A stretch of DNA of 38,700 bases from Streptomyces kurssanovii (GTDB lineage Bacteria; Actinomycetota; Actinomycetes; Streptomycetales; Streptomycetaceae). The notes beneath the pieces were generated by a model, which saw only the letters and a list, made by a program, of their open reading frames with translations, made no database searches and was not told where the DNA came from. The position numbers were made by a program, and so were the translations under genes. The DNA lies in the NCBI RefSeq assembly GCF_014649695.1, contig NZ_BMTN01000035.1, positions 1 through 38,700 on the forward strand, given 5' to 3'. Position 1 is the first letter of the stretch. Every line of letters begins with the position of its first letter. This document shows, one piece after another, positions 16,736 to 25,646 of the stretch.

Positions 16736-16843
16736 TGGTGTGCGCCCTGACCGCATGGCAGGGCGCACCACGGCTCAAGCAGATGGGCGCCTCCACCGGC
16801 TGGACGCTTGCGGCCGTTGTCGCCATGGGAGCCATCCCCGGGG

Positions 16844-17929
16844 GTGACGCCCTGAACTGCGGCCGTATCGACGCGGCCGGGTTGCGCCGGGCTCTGGCGG
16901 TGCTGCCGCAGCCCAAGGCGGCCGACAACCGGCTGGTCCTCGCGGTCGACGTGACCAACTGGCTGCGTCCGGATGCTCCATGCAGCCCGGAGCGCCTGTT
17001 CTGTCACGTCTACGGACGCTCGGGTCGCTCCAGTGACCAGTTCATTCCTGGCTGGCCGTACTCGTTCGTGGCCGCGCTGGAGGCGGGCCGCACCTCGTGG
17101 TGCCAGGTGCTGGACGCGGTCCGCCTGGGCCCGGATGACGACGTCGCCGAGGTCACCGCGGCCCAGGTCCGCCGCGTGGTGGCTGACCTGATCGAGGGCG
17201 GCCAGTGGGAGCCGGGGGATCCGGACGTCCTGGTCGTCTTCGACGCCGGCTACGACGCCCCGCCCATGGCCTATCTCCTGGACGGCCTGCCCGTCGAGGT
17301 GCTCGGCCGGATGCGCACGGACCGCGTCATGCGGCGGCCGGCGCCCACGCTCAAGGAGTACGCCGCGGCCTATCCCCAGGGCGGGCGGCCGCCGAAGCAC
17401 GGCAAGGAGTTCCGCTTCGCCAAGCTCGGCACCTGGGGCGAGCCCGATACCGCGACGGTGCAGGTCACCGACCGTTACGGCACCGCCCAGGCCATGGCCT
17501 GGGACCGCATCCACCCTCGGCTGACCACCCGCTCGGCGTGGATCGACCACACCGGTGAGCTCCCCGTCATCGAGGGCACGCTGATCCGCCTGGAGGTAGA
17601 TCACCTGCCCGGCGGCCAGGACCCGCTGCCCGTCTGGCTGTGGTCCTCGAAGACCGGCATGACCAGCGGCGATGTCGATCTGCGCTGGCAGGCGTTCCTG
17701 CGCAGATTCGACCTGGAACACACCTTCCGCATGATCAAGCAGACCCTCGGCTGGACTCGCCCGAAGCTGCGGAGCCCCGAGGCGGCAGACCGGTGGACAT
17801 GGCTCGTGATCGCCGCCCACACCCAGCTGAGGCTCACCCGAGAGGCCGCCGCCGACCTCCGCCGCCCCTGGGAGAAGCCGACCGAGCCCGCCCGACTCAC
17901 CCCCGCGAGGGTCCGGCGGGGGTTTCGGT
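16844..17929 (+). pseudogene. DDE transposase remnant (IS701/NF041680-like), both ends lost
   Basis: About 360 residues match a common Streptomyces transposase: GRIDAAGLRRALAVLPQP, VDVTNWLRPDAPCSPERLFC, PGWPYSFVAALEAGRTSW, then DPDVLVVFDAGYD, and the C-terminal DLEHTFRMIKQTLGWTRPKL. Asp in VDVTNW, Asp in VVFDAGYD and Glu in DLEHTFR are the likely catalytic triad. The first about 60 residues and the C-terminal tail after LTPARVRRGF are missing. The frame remains open on both sides, and downstream it runs into a DUF3885 tail, so it is a fossil and not a working gene. No terminal repeats were seen. Confidence 0.75.
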
Positions 17930-18210
17930 GGCAGAGTCTGCTGGTGGAGGACGATCCGGACCCGGAGTTCCGTACCTACTGCCACCTCTTCGCCGCCCGC
18001 CGGCCCTGGCGATATGGCTGCCTCGACGAGTTGCTCTGTGACATCGCTGACGACAAGGTGGCGGGAGTCCTCGTCACCGACACTCAGATGCGGCGCATCT
18101 ACTACCCCTACGACGGCGGTGCCGATGTCTTCCTCGCTACGCCCGGGGAGCGGGATCGGACGCGCGATCGGCATGCCGACTGGCTTTCCAGTCACCCGTC
18201 GGGTCTCTGA
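17930..18210 (+). pseudogene. 3' fragment of a DUF3885 gene fused in frame to the transposase remnant
   Basis: The last about 93 residues of the fused frame are not transposase. They contain FRTYCHLFAARRPWRYGCLD, then IYYPYDGGADVFLA and a final DRHADWLSSH. The YHPYDDRGxDV motif followed by a terminal DWL is characteristic of DUF3885, whose function is unknown. The N-terminal half of the domain is missing. A DNA break joined the two remnants in frame, probably by chance. Confidence 0.6.
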
Positions 18211-18239
18211 CAGGGCCGGCTCACCATCCCACCACGTCG

Positions 18240-19142
18240 CCGGCTTCAGGTAGTCAGCCGACGGAAGCAGATGCGGAGTGCCGCTATGCCGACGAAGGCG
18301 AGGAAGTGTTCGGCCTTGCGCTCGTAGCGTCGGTGGAGCCATCGGCAGCCGGTCAGCCAGCACACGGCCCTCTCTACCACCCATCGGTGGCGGCCGAGCC
18401 GCTGCGAGGACTCGACGCTTTTGCGAGCGATGCGGTGGCGGATGCCACGGCTGCGAAGCCACCGACGCAGATGGTCGTAGTCGTAGCCCTTGTCGGCGTG
18501 CAACTTCGCCGGGCGCCGGCGGCGCGGGCCGCGACGGGAGCGGATGGGCGGGATCCCGCGCACGAGCCGCTCCAAGCCCAGGCTGTCGTGCATGTTCGCA
18601 CCGGATATCCCCAGAGACAGCGGCAGTCCGTTGCGGTCGGTGGTCAGGTGGATCTTCGATCCCAGCTTGCCGCGATCGGTCGGATTCGGTCCCGTCAAAG
18701 GCCCCCTTTTGCAGCACGGACACTGACCGAGTCGATCGCGCACCGCGACCAGTCAAGCTCGACCCGGGCACCGAGTTCGTCGAGCACGACCCGATACAAC
18801 CGGGCCCAGACCCGTTCCCGGCTCCACTGAGCGAAGCGCCGGTAGACCGTGGGCCAGGCCGGTCCGAACACCGGCGGGAGTTGGCGCCAGGTGCAGCCTG
18901 AAGTCGCGACGAAGATGATCGCGGAGCCTCACGGTCACCGGCTCGGCGCCGGCCCCCACCTTGCGGACGCTTCACCTCGGTCGGCGGCACCACACGTCGA
19001 AACAGCGTCCACAACTCGTCCGGCACCAACCGCTCAACCAGATCCGTCATGCACGGTTCAACGAACGATCACGCCAAAAGACCGTGATCACACCAGACAC
19101 GATCAAGATCATTGCAGGGCGAGATCACTTACGGGACAACCC
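18240..19142 (-). mobile_element. IS5-family element lacking its downstream end
   Basis: The upstream end is recognisable as GGGTTGTCCCGTAAGTGATC reading inward from 19142 on the minus strand, a typical Streptomyces IS5-type end. No inverted match is present just beyond the transposase stop (18200-18250), where sequence unrelated to the end begins immediately. The copy is therefore truncated as well as frameshifted. Confidence 0.6.
18246..19048 (-). pseudogene. IS5-family transposase, frameshifted
   Basis: Starting at ATG 19048 the first part reads MTDLVERLVPDELWTLFRRV, then VPPTEVKRPQGGGRRRAGDRE. A single-base loss near 18925 shifts the frame; the expected AIIFVATSGCTWRQLP is in another frame. 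A second change of frame occurs at GCAAAAGGGGGCC (about 18708-18720), where a -1 shift restores AAKGGPLTGPNPTDRGKLGS. The C-terminal part is intact: LHADKGYDYDHLR, then the Glu region HRWVVERAVCWLTG. The -1 shift at the A-G run may be normal programmed frameshifting for this IS group, but the 18925 change is a lesion. Confidence 0.75.
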
Positions 19143-19183
19143 TTAGCTCCGCGGAGCGTGCAACTGATTCCCAATCGTGTTCG

Positions 19184-19675
19184 TCAAGCCGCTGGCGGGC
19201 TTGACACAGTGGTCCAGCGCGGGTCGATGTGGCCCAGCCATGCGTCTTGGTCGTCGGCCAGTGGTTGCTTCAGGGGAAGGGGGAGGAACCGGCAGGTGAA
19301 GGTGAGGCTGGCGTCGTCTCCGTCGCCGTCGACGTGGTGGTCCCACGCATCGGGGGTTTCTGCCGGCGCCTGAAGGAAGAAGAAGCTGGTTCGTCGTGGC
19401 TGACCCGTGTCGGGATGGGGCTTGTCCTCCACGGCGATCTGCCGGACCGCCGCGGCTGTCAGCAGACCGGTCTCCTCGGCGACCTCTCGAAGGACCGCCT
19501 CTTCAAGCCCTTCCCCTGACTTGACTCCTCCCGCGGGGACTTGGGTGCCGGCCTCGGGCATACCGAGGTGGTCGAACACCAGAACTTCGGGGACGGCGCG
19601 AGGCCGGATCACGTATGCGGCGACACGGATTCTGGGTCGGGTCATCCCGGCATTGTCAGTCATGCAGGCCCGCAT
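19184..19675 (-). CDS. Nudix hydrolase
   Basis: A complete Nudix box is present: GGVKSGEGLEEAVLREVAEE followed by TGL, with the REVAEE glutamates that bind metal. The fold starts with RIRVAAYVIRPRAVPEVLVF and ends near residue 163, a normal length. Family members hydrolyse nucleoside diphosphates linked to another moiety; the substrate here cannot be told. In-frame starts are at 19675, 19663 and 19645; the last (MTRPRIRV) begins right at the domain. The stop is 42 bases from the IS end at 19142. The gene upstream (BtrH-like) ends 52 bases away in the same direction, so it may be read from the MerR-controlled operon. Confidence 0.8.
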   Translation of the reverse strand: MRACMTDNAGMTRPRIRVAAYVIRPRAVPEVLVFDHLGMPEAGTQVPAGGVKSGEGLEEAVLREVAEETGLLTAAAVRQIAVEDKPHPDTGQPRRTSFFFLQAPAETPDAWDHHVDGDGDDASLTFTCRFLPLPLKQPLADDQDAWLGHIDPRWTTVSSPPAA

Positions 19676-19727
19676 CAGGTCGGCAACCGGCGAACCGCTG
19701 CACCAGCACCGCCGGCGCGTTGACGTC

Positions 19728-20717
19728 TCACTCCTTCAGGCAGCTCAGCGCCTGCATGGCTTCGCGTTCTATGCGCGAAAGCTCGCGGAGGATGGTGCCT
19801 GCCTGTGTGAGGCACTGCGCCGCGCCTGATTCACCGGCTTTCGTGATCAGCGCTGCAACTTCCGTCCATAGGGTGGCTGCCTCGGTGTACAGCGCGTGTC
19901 CGGTGCGCAGATGGCTGCTGTCGAGCAGGTGGATGCATTCGGCGAGGAAGTCGCGATAGAGGTTACGGAACAGGGCGCCGCCGGTGCCGGCCTTCTCCAT
20001 CAGGAGGGCAGCCTGCGGCAGGTCCTGCTGCGGGTTGTCGGTCCGCTCGAGCCAAGCGCGTACCCGTGCGCCGGCCTTCTCGATGCCTCGGTGGCCGAGG
20101 TTGGCGATGGGCGGGTCGAGGAAGGCACCGGCGCAGGCGGTGATGGCGGGAACGATCCGGGCCTGGAGGGAAGGCAGGTTCCTCGGAGCGACGAGGGTGA
20201 AGGACCGGTGCCTGGCGGTCATCGGGCCGCGCGCGGCCCTGGCCTGGGCGAGACTGGTCAGGCTGGTGGACACCGCTCCGCCTTGCTGGTCGGTGTCCAC
20301 CAGGTAGGCGTCGTGGTCGTCGTAGCCGTACATGGCGACGACATGACCGCCGAAGTGCACCTTCGACCCGAAGTAGTCCAGGTAGTAGCTGTCGAGCTGC
20401 AGACCGACAGGGTGGCCGGCGTCGATGGGGGCCGCCACGTTCTCCCAGGCCCTGCGGGGGGAGACGGTCTCCTGGACCAGGAGCTCCAGCCCGAGTCCGG
20501 CGGCCAGGTTTCTGGTGAGGTCGAAAGGCTTGACCCGTCCCCCGAGGAAGGGGAAGTCCATGTTCTTGCTGTCCCAGTAGATGAAGGACAGACCGGAGCC
20601 GAGGCCGAAGAGCATGGGCTCGGACAGATCGAGTCCCTGATGCCGCAGCAGCACACCCAGAGCTGTCGTCTCGCAGTGCTGCGTACCGCGGGCATCAATG
20701 TCTCTTACCGTGGTCAT
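19728..20717 (-). CDS. BtrH N-terminal/DUF4872-like protein
   Basis: The protein has 329 residues. The N-terminal half resembles the BtrH acyltransferase fold: QHCETTALGVLLRHQGLDLS with a conserved Cys, then SFIYWDSKNMDFPFLGGRVK, LQLDSYYLDYFGSKVHFGGH, and YGYDDHDAYLVDTD. The Cys, the His of FGGH and an Asp of the YLVDTD region are probable active-site residues. The second half is helical, as in DUF4872 proteins. BtrH of butirosin biosynthesis transfers an acyl chain onto an aminoglycoside; here no other butirosin-type genes are visible, so a different acyl transfer is likely. The start overlaps the MerR stop by ATGA, so the pair is cotranslated. Confidence 0.75.
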   Translation of the reverse strand: MTTVRDIDARGTQHCETTALGVLLRHQGLDLSEPMLFGLGSGLSFIYWDSKNMDFPFLGGRVKPFDLTRNLAAGLGLELLVQETVSPRRAWENVAAPIDAGHPVGLQLDSYYLDYFGSKVHFGGHVVAMYGYDDHDAYLVDTDQQGGAVSTSLTSLAQARAARGPMTARHRSFTLVAPRNLPSLQARIVPAITACAGAFLDPPIANLGHRGIEKAGARVRAWLERTDNPQQDLPQAALLMEKAGTGGALFRNLYRDFLAECIHLLDSSHLRTGHALYTEAATLWTEVAALITKAGESGAAQCLTQAGTILRELSRIEREAMQALSCLKE

Positions 20718-21517
20718 GCCATCTCCTGGACGCGGATGACCAGCCTGGTCATCAGCTCTTCTCGCGGCGCCTCGGCCGGCCCGACGAGATAGGCCTCACG
20801 TACGGGCGCTTGCGGGCGCAGCCCGCTCTCATGGATGGCGGCGAAGAGCGCGTTGTAGGCCAAGGGCAGCTGGGCATAGGGCCCGATGTGCACGGTCTCG
20901 GCAACGAGTCCGCCGGGCAGCACCTCGAACTCCAAGCCGGGCGTCCCTGCTCCCTGCGGCGTCTGCACTCCGACGGCGATCTCCACCCGTTCTCCCAGAT
21001 CCAGCGGGTACAACGCCCACAGCGGCGGCTCCCACGCGATTCCCGCCTCACCGAGCACGGGCAGCAGCCGGCCTACGCCCTCCTCGACCCCCGCTGCGAT
21101 CTCCGCAGAGAGGCAGACCGCTCGCGCCACTGCCAGCCGTCGCTCCGGCTCCCTGCCCATCGTCACCTCGTAGCCGGGTAGGCCGCCTTCCACCAGCCGC
21201 TCCAGCATTCCCAGCCGTGCCTGGTCCCTGCTGATCCGCTCCGCCAGCCGGTCCCGCTCGGCGCGCAGGATCTGTGCCCTGCGCCCAGGCTCGGCAGCCA
21301 GTGCCTGGGCGATCACAGCCAGGGGAAGATCCATCTCGCGGAGCAGCGCGATGGTCAGCGCATTGCGTGCCTGTTCAGGTGCGTAATAGCGGTAGCCGGA
21401 GCTGCCGTCCACGCGGACCGGAGCCAACAGCCCCATCTCGTCGTAATGCCGTAGCTGCTTGACGCTGAGCCGGCACAGGCGAGCGAAGCGCCCGATGGTG
21501 AGAAGTTCGTCTTGCAC
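20714..21517 (-). CDS. MerR-family regulator with GyrI-like effector-binding domain
   Basis: The protein has about 267 residues from GTG 21517. The N-terminal winged helix is ELLTIGRFARLCRLSVKQLR followed by HYDEMGLLAPVRVD and GYRYYAPEQ. A long dimerisation coiled coil follows (ILRAERDRLAERISRDQARL). The C-terminal about 150 residues look like the GyrI/BmrR-type drug-binding domain, ending TRLVIRVQEMA. Longer in-frame starts exist, but family homology begins at this GTG, with GAGG just upstream. A perfect 31-base palindrome lies 9-39 bases upstream in promoter position, so the gene is probably autoregulated and activated by a small hydrophobic molecule. The BtrH-like gene is in the same operon. 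Confidence 0.85.
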   Translation of the reverse strand: MQDELLTIGRFARLCRLSVKQLRHYDEMGLLAPVRVDGSSGYRYYAPEQARNALTIALLREMDLPLAVIAQALAAEPGRRAQILRAERDRLAERISRDQARLGMLERLVEGGLPGYEVTMGREPERRLAVARAVCLSAEIAAGVEEGVGRLLPVLGEAGIAWEPPLWALYPLDLGERVEIAVGVQTPQGAGTPGLEFEVLPGGLVAETVHIGPYAQLPLAYNALFAAIHESGLRPQAPVREAYLVGPAEAPREELMTRLVIRVQEMA

Positions 21518-21525
21518 GCCCTCAT

Positions 21526-21556
21526 GGTGGACTCTCCCACGGTGGGAGAGTCCACC
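21526..21556 (-). promoter_or_regulatory. MerR operator within a long-spacer promoter
   Basis: GGTGGACTCTCCCAC (21526-21540) and its exact complement (21542-21556) are separated by one base. The GACTCTCCCAC core is like the operators of BmrR-type MerR regulators. On the minus strand the outer GTGGAC and CACCAT can serve as -35 and -10 with a spacer of about 20 bases, the long spacing that MerR proteins correct by DNA distortion. The GTG start of the regulator lies 9 bases downstream, implying a very short or nearly leaderless 5' end. Confidence 0.75.
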
Positions 21557-21809
21557 GCTGTACCCACGGGCGCGAGGCCGGAGCGGGAGCCATCGTGTAC
21601 CCGATGCGGGCATCGCTAGAACACGGGGTTCGACTGTCTGCGCCTGCAAGCTGCTTGAGCCCGGCGACGTTACGGCACCAGCTCTCGCAGCCACAGCCCC
21701 CATTTCGCCTTGTTCCCGAAGGGGTTGACCAGGCCGCCGGGGGAGGGACCACCCCGTCGGTGGCCGATCAAAGTCTGGGCTGCAGGTGGTACGGATGCAA
21801 GGCCAGTAC

Positions 21810-21835
21810 TAGAATATTTCTCTAGAAATTTGTTC
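21810..21835 (+). promoter_or_regulatory. AT-rich operator/promoter upstream of SDR-TetR
   Basis: This short AT-rich island in GC-rich DNA has a tandem CTAGAATATTT / CTAGAAATTT (13-base period) and an overlapping palindrome ATTTCT-CT-AGAAAT (21816-21829). It ends 22 bases before the SDR start, the usual place for an operator of a TetR regulator controlling its own operon. The 21557-21809 stretch before it holds no gene that I can support. Confidence 0.5.
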
Positions 21836-21857
21836 CAGCAGGTTCTATGGTGGGGTC

Positions 21858-22727
21858 ATGAGCTCGACACCGACAGCCGTTGTCACGGGTGGCAGCCGCG
21901 GGATTGGATACGCCGTCGCACAGGAGCTGGTGCGCCAGGGTTACCGGGTCGTCCTCCTGGCGCGCGACCGGCAGCGCGGTGAGACGGCCCGCTCGGCCCT
22001 GGGGGCCCGGAGTGGTTCGGACGTCGTCCTCGTTGTCGGTGATCTCTCCGAGCTCTCCGGGGTCCGCTCCGCAGCGCAAACGCTGCTCGCCTGCTGCCCC
22101 CGCATCGATGTGCTCATCCACAATGCCGGCATCTGGCCCAGCCGCCTGGTCCGCGGCGAGCAGGGTCTCGAGCATGCCTTCGTCACCAACCACCTTGCTC
22201 CGTTCGCCCTTAACCACCTCCTGGAGCCTCGACTGCTGTCCTCCCGGGCACGTGTTGTGCAGGTCAGTGCCGGGCTGTACGTCAAGGGACGTGTAGACCT
22301 GGAGCACACGCCCACGGGTGCCGACTTCCACCCGCTGCGCACCTACGCGGATACCAAGCTGTGCAACCTGCTCCTGGTTCCCTTGTTCGCGCAACGCTGG
22401 AGCACGGCGGGGGTACGCATCAACGCTGTGCATCCCGGGGTGGTGCGCACGCAGTTGGGCGACCGTGCCGGCGTGCCCGGTTACCTGCTCAAGGCGATGA
22501 AACTGCTGTGGAAGCCGCCACGAACCGCAGCGGCTCCCATCGTCCGGCTGGCTCAGGGCGAAGCCGCCTCGGACGTCACCGGACGGTACTTCCACAGCGG
22601 CAGGGAGACGCCGTTGGCTCCCATGGCGCGCGACGTCGCGCTGGCGCAGCAGGTCTGGGCGCAGGCGCTGGAGCTGACCGGCCTGTCACCGGTCGTGCCG
22701 CCGTGCGGAGCGCCCGGTGTCGCCTAA
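21858..22727 (+). CDS. Short-chain dehydrogenase/reductase (SDR), retinol-dehydrogenase-like
   Basis: The protein has 289 residues. The cofactor motif TGGSRGIG is at about residues 10-17, LARDR after the second strand suggests NADP preference, NAG follows at the fourth strand (LIHNAGIWPS), and the catalytic YADTK is near residue 160. The C-terminal extension and the DLSELSGVRS segment resemble the retinol/protochlorophyllide-type SDRs, which reduce or oxidise lipophilic carbonyls. The substrate is unknown. ATG 21858 follows a G-rich GGTGGGG. Its stop overlaps the TetR gene by 11 bases, so regulator and enzyme form one operon. Confidence 0.85.
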   Translation: MSSTPTAVVTGGSRGIGYAVAQELVRQGYRVVLLARDRQRGETARSALGARSGSDVVLVVGDLSELSGVRSAAQTLLACCPRIDVLIHNAGIWPSRLVRGEQGLEHAFVTNHLAPFALNHLLEPRLLSSRARVVQVSAGLYVKGRVDLEHTPTGADFHPLRTYADTKLCNLLLVPLFAQRWSTAGVRINAVHPGVVRTQLGDRAGVPGYLLKAMKLLWKPPRTAAAPIVRLAQGEAASDVTGRYFHSGRETPLAPMARDVALAQQVWAQALELTGLSPVVPPCGAPGVA

Positions 22728-23319
22728 GCAGCAGCGCGGCGAGGAGACCGCCCGGCGCCTGCTTGCCGCCGCACTGGAGGTCCACGAACACAAGGGTCCC
22801 GAAGGCTTCACGGTGCAGGCCGTGACCTCCACCAGCGGAATCAGCCTGGGCAGCCTCTACCACCACTTCGGCAGCTTCGACGGACTCGCCGCCGCGCTTT
22901 ACGCCCGATGCATGGCCGACCTGCTCGATGCGCTGATCGCCTCGCTCGAGCGGACGAGGACCGCCCGCACCGGGGTGCGTGCGGTGGTCGTCGCCTACCT
23001 GCGGTTCGCCGAGGAACAACCTGCCAAGGCCCGATTCATTCACGCCTCGTCTTACGCAGGTTTCCTGCCCGCCCACACTGCAGCCATCTCCGCGGCCAAG
23101 GCCCCCCGCATCGAACGCCTCCAGTCCTGGGCACGGCCGCATGCCGAAGCCGGACACATCGTCGACCTTCCCGACCCGCTCACGGAGATGCTCCTCATCG
23201 GCCCCGTAGCAGAAACCGCCCGACGCTGGCTGGCAGGCGACCCCACCATCGACCTCAAGCAGGCCTCCCGCGTCCTGCCGGAACGCATCTGGCAGTCCCT
23301 CCGAGGTCCACAAGAATGA
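22717..23319 (+). CDS. TetR-family transcriptional regulator
   Basis: The protein has 200 residues. The DNA-binding part is [20 protein letters not shown], then [20 protein letters not shown] and [12 protein letters not shown], the classical TetR helix-turn-helix. The rest is the helical ligand-binding domain. It starts at GTG 22717 inside the SDR gene, implying translational coupling. The natural target is the AT-rich palindromic region at 21810-21835, and the ligand is plausibly the SDR substrate or product (inference). Confidence 0.85.
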   Translation: MSPKQQRGEETARRLLAAALEVHEHKGPEGFTVQAVTSTSGISLGSLYHHFGSFDGLAAALYARCMADLLDALIASLERTRTARTGVRAVVVAYLRFAEEQPAKARFIHASSYAGFLPAHTAAISAAKAPRIERLQSWARPHAEAGHIVDLPDPLTEMLLIGPVAETARRWLAGDPTIDLKQASRVLPERIWQSLRGPQE

Positions 23320-23389
23320 CCATCGAATCTCATCGCGCCGGTTCACCGGCGGGAGGGCCGGAAGTGTTCGAAACGGGGGAGGCGTAGCA

Positions 23390-23497
23390 GTGCGAGATCA
23401 GCTCCTCGGGGGCCGTTACCGGTTGGTGCGACAGCTCGGCGAGGGCGGTATGGGGCAAGTGTGGGAGGCGCAGGACGAGACGCTGGGGGTGCGATGA
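23390..23497 (+). CDS. 35-residue leader ORF encoding a kinase glycine loop
   Basis: GTG 23390 has GGGGAGG upstream. The peptide contains [24 protein letters not shown]..., the start of a Hanks-type Ser/Thr kinase domain including the glycine loop, and stops before the ATP-binding lysine. Its TGA overlaps the ATG of the full kinase (ATGA at 23494-23497). It is either a relic of a duplicated upstream kinase gene or a working leader that couples translation to the kinase. Confidence 0.6.
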   Translation: MRDQLLGGRYRLVRQLGEGGMGQVWEAQDETLGVR

Positions 23498-25299
23498 CCA
23501 CCGTGGTCTGGCCGGAGCCGCTGCGGCAGGGTGATCCGCGACAGGTGGGGGATTTTCGGCTGGAGGGGCGGCTGGGCGGTGGCGGGATGGGTCAGGTGTT
23601 CCTAGGACACTCTCCCGGCGGCCGCCCGGTCGCGGTCAAGCTGGTGCGGCCCGATCTGGCGGACGATCCCGGATTTCGGCGCCGGTTCGCCATCGAGGTC
23701 GAAGCAGCCCGCCGGGTTGGCGGGTTCTACACCGCCCAAGTGGTCGACGCCGACCCCAATGCCGACCCGCCGTGGCTGGTCACCGCCTACATCCCCGGCC
23801 CGTCTCTGCACGAGGCCGTCGAGACGCACGGCCCGCTGCCCGAGGAGGCGATCATCCTGCTGGGGGCAGGGCTGGCTGAGGGCCTCGGCGCGATCCATGC
23901 CTGTGGACTGGTGCACCGCGACCTCAAACCCTCCAACGTGATCCTCGCCGCCGACGGCCCCCGCGTCATCGACTTCGGCATCACCCGCGCACTGGACGCC
24001 ACCTCTCACACTCTCTCCCGTGCTGTAGTCGGCACCCCGTCGTTCATGTCCCCGGAACAGGCACGGGGCCACGAGGTCGGCCCTTCCAGCGATGTGTTCT
24101 CCCTCGGACTTGTCCTGGCATTCGCCACCACCGGCCGCAGCCCGTTCGGCACGGGCTCGGCCGAAGCGATCGTCTACCGCATCGTTCACGACGAACCCAG
24201 CCTGACTGGCCTGCCAGCCCAACTGGCGGACTTGGTGAAACGCTGCCTGGCGAAAGACTCCAGCGACCGCCCCGGCGTGGCCGACATCCTCAGCGAACTC
24301 ACCAACCCCAGCCAGACAACCACCCAATGGCTGACGGCGCCGGTCGCGACGATGATTGCAGAACGCCAAGTCCAGACCCCGCCGACCCCGGTACCTTCGC
24401 CCCCTTCTGATCCCGGCACCCGCAAGGACAGCACACAGGGCAGTCTCGGCAACGGCCGTCTCAATGAATCGTCCTCACGGCCGGTAATTCAGGCAGCTGC
24501 CATCCCAGCCCCAGCGCTGCTGGAGGACCCGGCGGCCACTGCCGAACGCCGACGCGGCCTAGGCCCCCGCCCCATCCTCGCGTGGATAGGCGTCGCGTGC
24601 GCTGTCCTTGGCCTGCTTGCCGCCGCCGTCGCTGGCCTGAACTCCTACCAGCGGCAGGACGCCGCCACGCCAAGCAGTCCCACGCCCACGCCCAGTCCCA
24701 CGCCCACGCCCACGCCCAGTCCCACGCCCAGTCCCACGCCCAGTCCCACGCCCACGCCCACGCCCAGTCCCACGCCCAGTCCCACGCCCACGCCCAGTCC
24801 CAGCCAGGACACCGTCGGCCGGGCTTTCGCGGCGGTACGGAAGGGCGACTGCTTCCACGTAGGAGACGGAAATCCGAGTGACTTCATCTATGGCCAGCCA
24901 AGCGACTCCATCAAACCGGACATAGTGCCCTGCGACGCGTGGAACGCGTACTACCGAGTGACCCGGATCGTGGGGCCGAGCGGCTCAGAGTGCCCAGGCC
25001 CCCCCAGTGGGAGCAGCGCAGAGTGGACCCATGATGGTTCCCCCAACGTCACCCTGTGCGTCGACCGCCAATTCCGGATCGGCGACTGCGTCCTCGGCAA
25101 CGGCAGCGGCGGTGAGCTGGAAACTGTCCATTTGCTGGATGGCTGGAACTGCGCCGATGCCGACTTCCCCAGCGGATACGACTACCGTGTCAAGATCACC
25201 GAGATCCTCGGCCCCAACAAAGGCGGCCAGTGCAAGACGACTAGAAAATCGATCCAAGCGCTCCGCGGCACCGTGACGTTGTGCCTCAAGGTGGTCTGA
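23494..25299 (+). CDS. Transmembrane Hanks-type Ser/Thr protein kinase
   Basis: The protein has 601 residues. Kinase domain about 12-270: glycine loop [17 protein letters not shown] (Lys near 46), HRDLKPSN (near 140), DFGITRAL (near 160), and SPEQARG. A Pro/Thr-rich linker follows, then one membrane helix near 363-385 ([20 protein letters not shown]), an external SPTP repeat (about 394-437), and a roughly 160-residue extracellular domain with six or more cysteines in a duplicated GDC pattern ([20 protein letters not shown]). The external domain probably senses an extracellular signal and its cysteines probably form disulphides. The start is ATG 23494, coupled to the leader ORF. The substrate is unknown. 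Confidence 0.87.
   Translation: MTTVVWPEPLRQGDPRQVGDFRLEGRLGGGGMGQVFLGHSPGGRPVAVKLVRPDLADDPGFRRRFAIEVEAARRVGGFYTAQVVDADPNADPPWLVTAYIPGPSLHEAVETHGPLPEEAIILLGAGLAEGLGAIHACGLVHRDLKPSNVILAADGPRVIDFGITRALDATSHTLSRAVVGTPSFMSPEQARGHEVGPSSDVFSLGLVLAFATTGRSPFGTGSAEAIVYRIVHDEPSLTGLPAQLADLVKRCLAKDSSDRPGVADILSELTNPSQTTTQWLTAPVATMIAERQVQTPPTPVPSPPSDPGTRKDSTQGSLGNGRLNESSSRPVIQAAAIPAPALLEDPAATAERRRGLGPRPILAWIGVACAVLGLLAAAVAGLNSYQRQDAATPSSPTPTPSPTPTPTPSPTPSPTPSPTPTPTPSPTPSPTPTPSPSQDTVGRAFAAVRKGDCFHVGDGNPSDFIYGQPSDSIKPDIVPCDAWNAYYRVTRIVGPSGSECPGPPSGSSAEWTHDGSPNVTLCVDRQFRIGDCVLGNGSGGELETVHLLDGWNCADADFPSGYDYRVKITEILGPNKGGQCKTTRKSIQALRGTVTLCLKVV
24675..24806 (+). repeat. Tandem Ser-Pro-Thr-Pro codon repeat in the kinase
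   Basis: Units CCCACG and CCCAGT alternate irregularly over about 130 bases, encoding a flexible (SPTP)n spacer between the membrane helix and the external domain. Its length probably varies between strains by slippage. Confidence 0.85.
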
Positions 25300-25542
25300 G
25301 CTTCTGTCGATCTCCACGATCGGCTGACCTGCGAAGTCCGGGAGCGTCTGAAGGGTGTCGTTGTAGAAGTTCGCGGTCACGCCCCTGGCGAACTCCAGCT
25401 GGTCGTCCTCCAGGTGTGCGAGGTGTTCGGCGACCGCAGCGCGGTCGTGTGCGGCGTAGGCCCGCCATAGATCCTGGGCCCGCCACGCGGCCTCGTTCAT
25501 CCGGGGGTCGGTCAGGTCCTGGAAGTCGTGGAACTCGGTCAT
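24985..25542 (-). CDS. Unknown protein converging on the kinase gene
   Basis: From ATG 25542, with GGAG upstream, the first about 80 residues look genuine: MTEFHDFQDLTDPRMNEAAW, then RAQDLWRAYAAHDRAAVAEH, and ARGVTANFYNDTLQTLPDFA. This is an acidic, helical small protein. From about 25300 on the frame is simply the antisense of the kinase 3' end and has no protein character. The true product probably once ended near there and has lost its stop through a junction. No family is recognised. Confidence 0.45.
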   Translation of the reverse strand: MTEFHDFQDLTDPRMNEAAWRAQDLWRAYAAHDRAAVAEHLAHLEDDQLEFARGVTANFYNDTLQTLPDFAGQPIVEIDRSSDHLEAQRHGAAERLDRFSSRLALAAFVGAEDLGDLDTVVVSAGEVGIGAVPAIQQMDSFQLTAAAVAEDAVADPELAVDAQGDVGGTIMGPLCAAPTGGAWAL

Positions 25543-25646
25543 CGCGTCTCCGCGACGGGTCGGGCGGCGGTGCTCGCCGGGGTGTGGGCCGCGCGCCCGA
25601 CCCGGCGGATGCAAGGTGCTGTGAATTCAGGCTTCCGTGTACTGTC

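Noticed and set aside
16733-16843. Plus-strand hydrophobic stretch between the VirB6-like remnant and the transposase remnant
   Set aside because: It might be part of another membrane protein, but it is only about 35 residues long, lies opposite to the operon, and both strands are open; not enough to call.
15247-18210. A single 987-codon open frame on the plus strand
   Set aside because: Only the part from about 16844 has protein homology; the first 500 codons are antisense to transfer genes, as expected in high-GC DNA.
15835-19050. A single 1071-codon open frame on the minus strand
   Set aside because: It joins an IS5 transposase start, antisense of another transposase, and the tail of the VirB6-like gene; no single protein is encoded.
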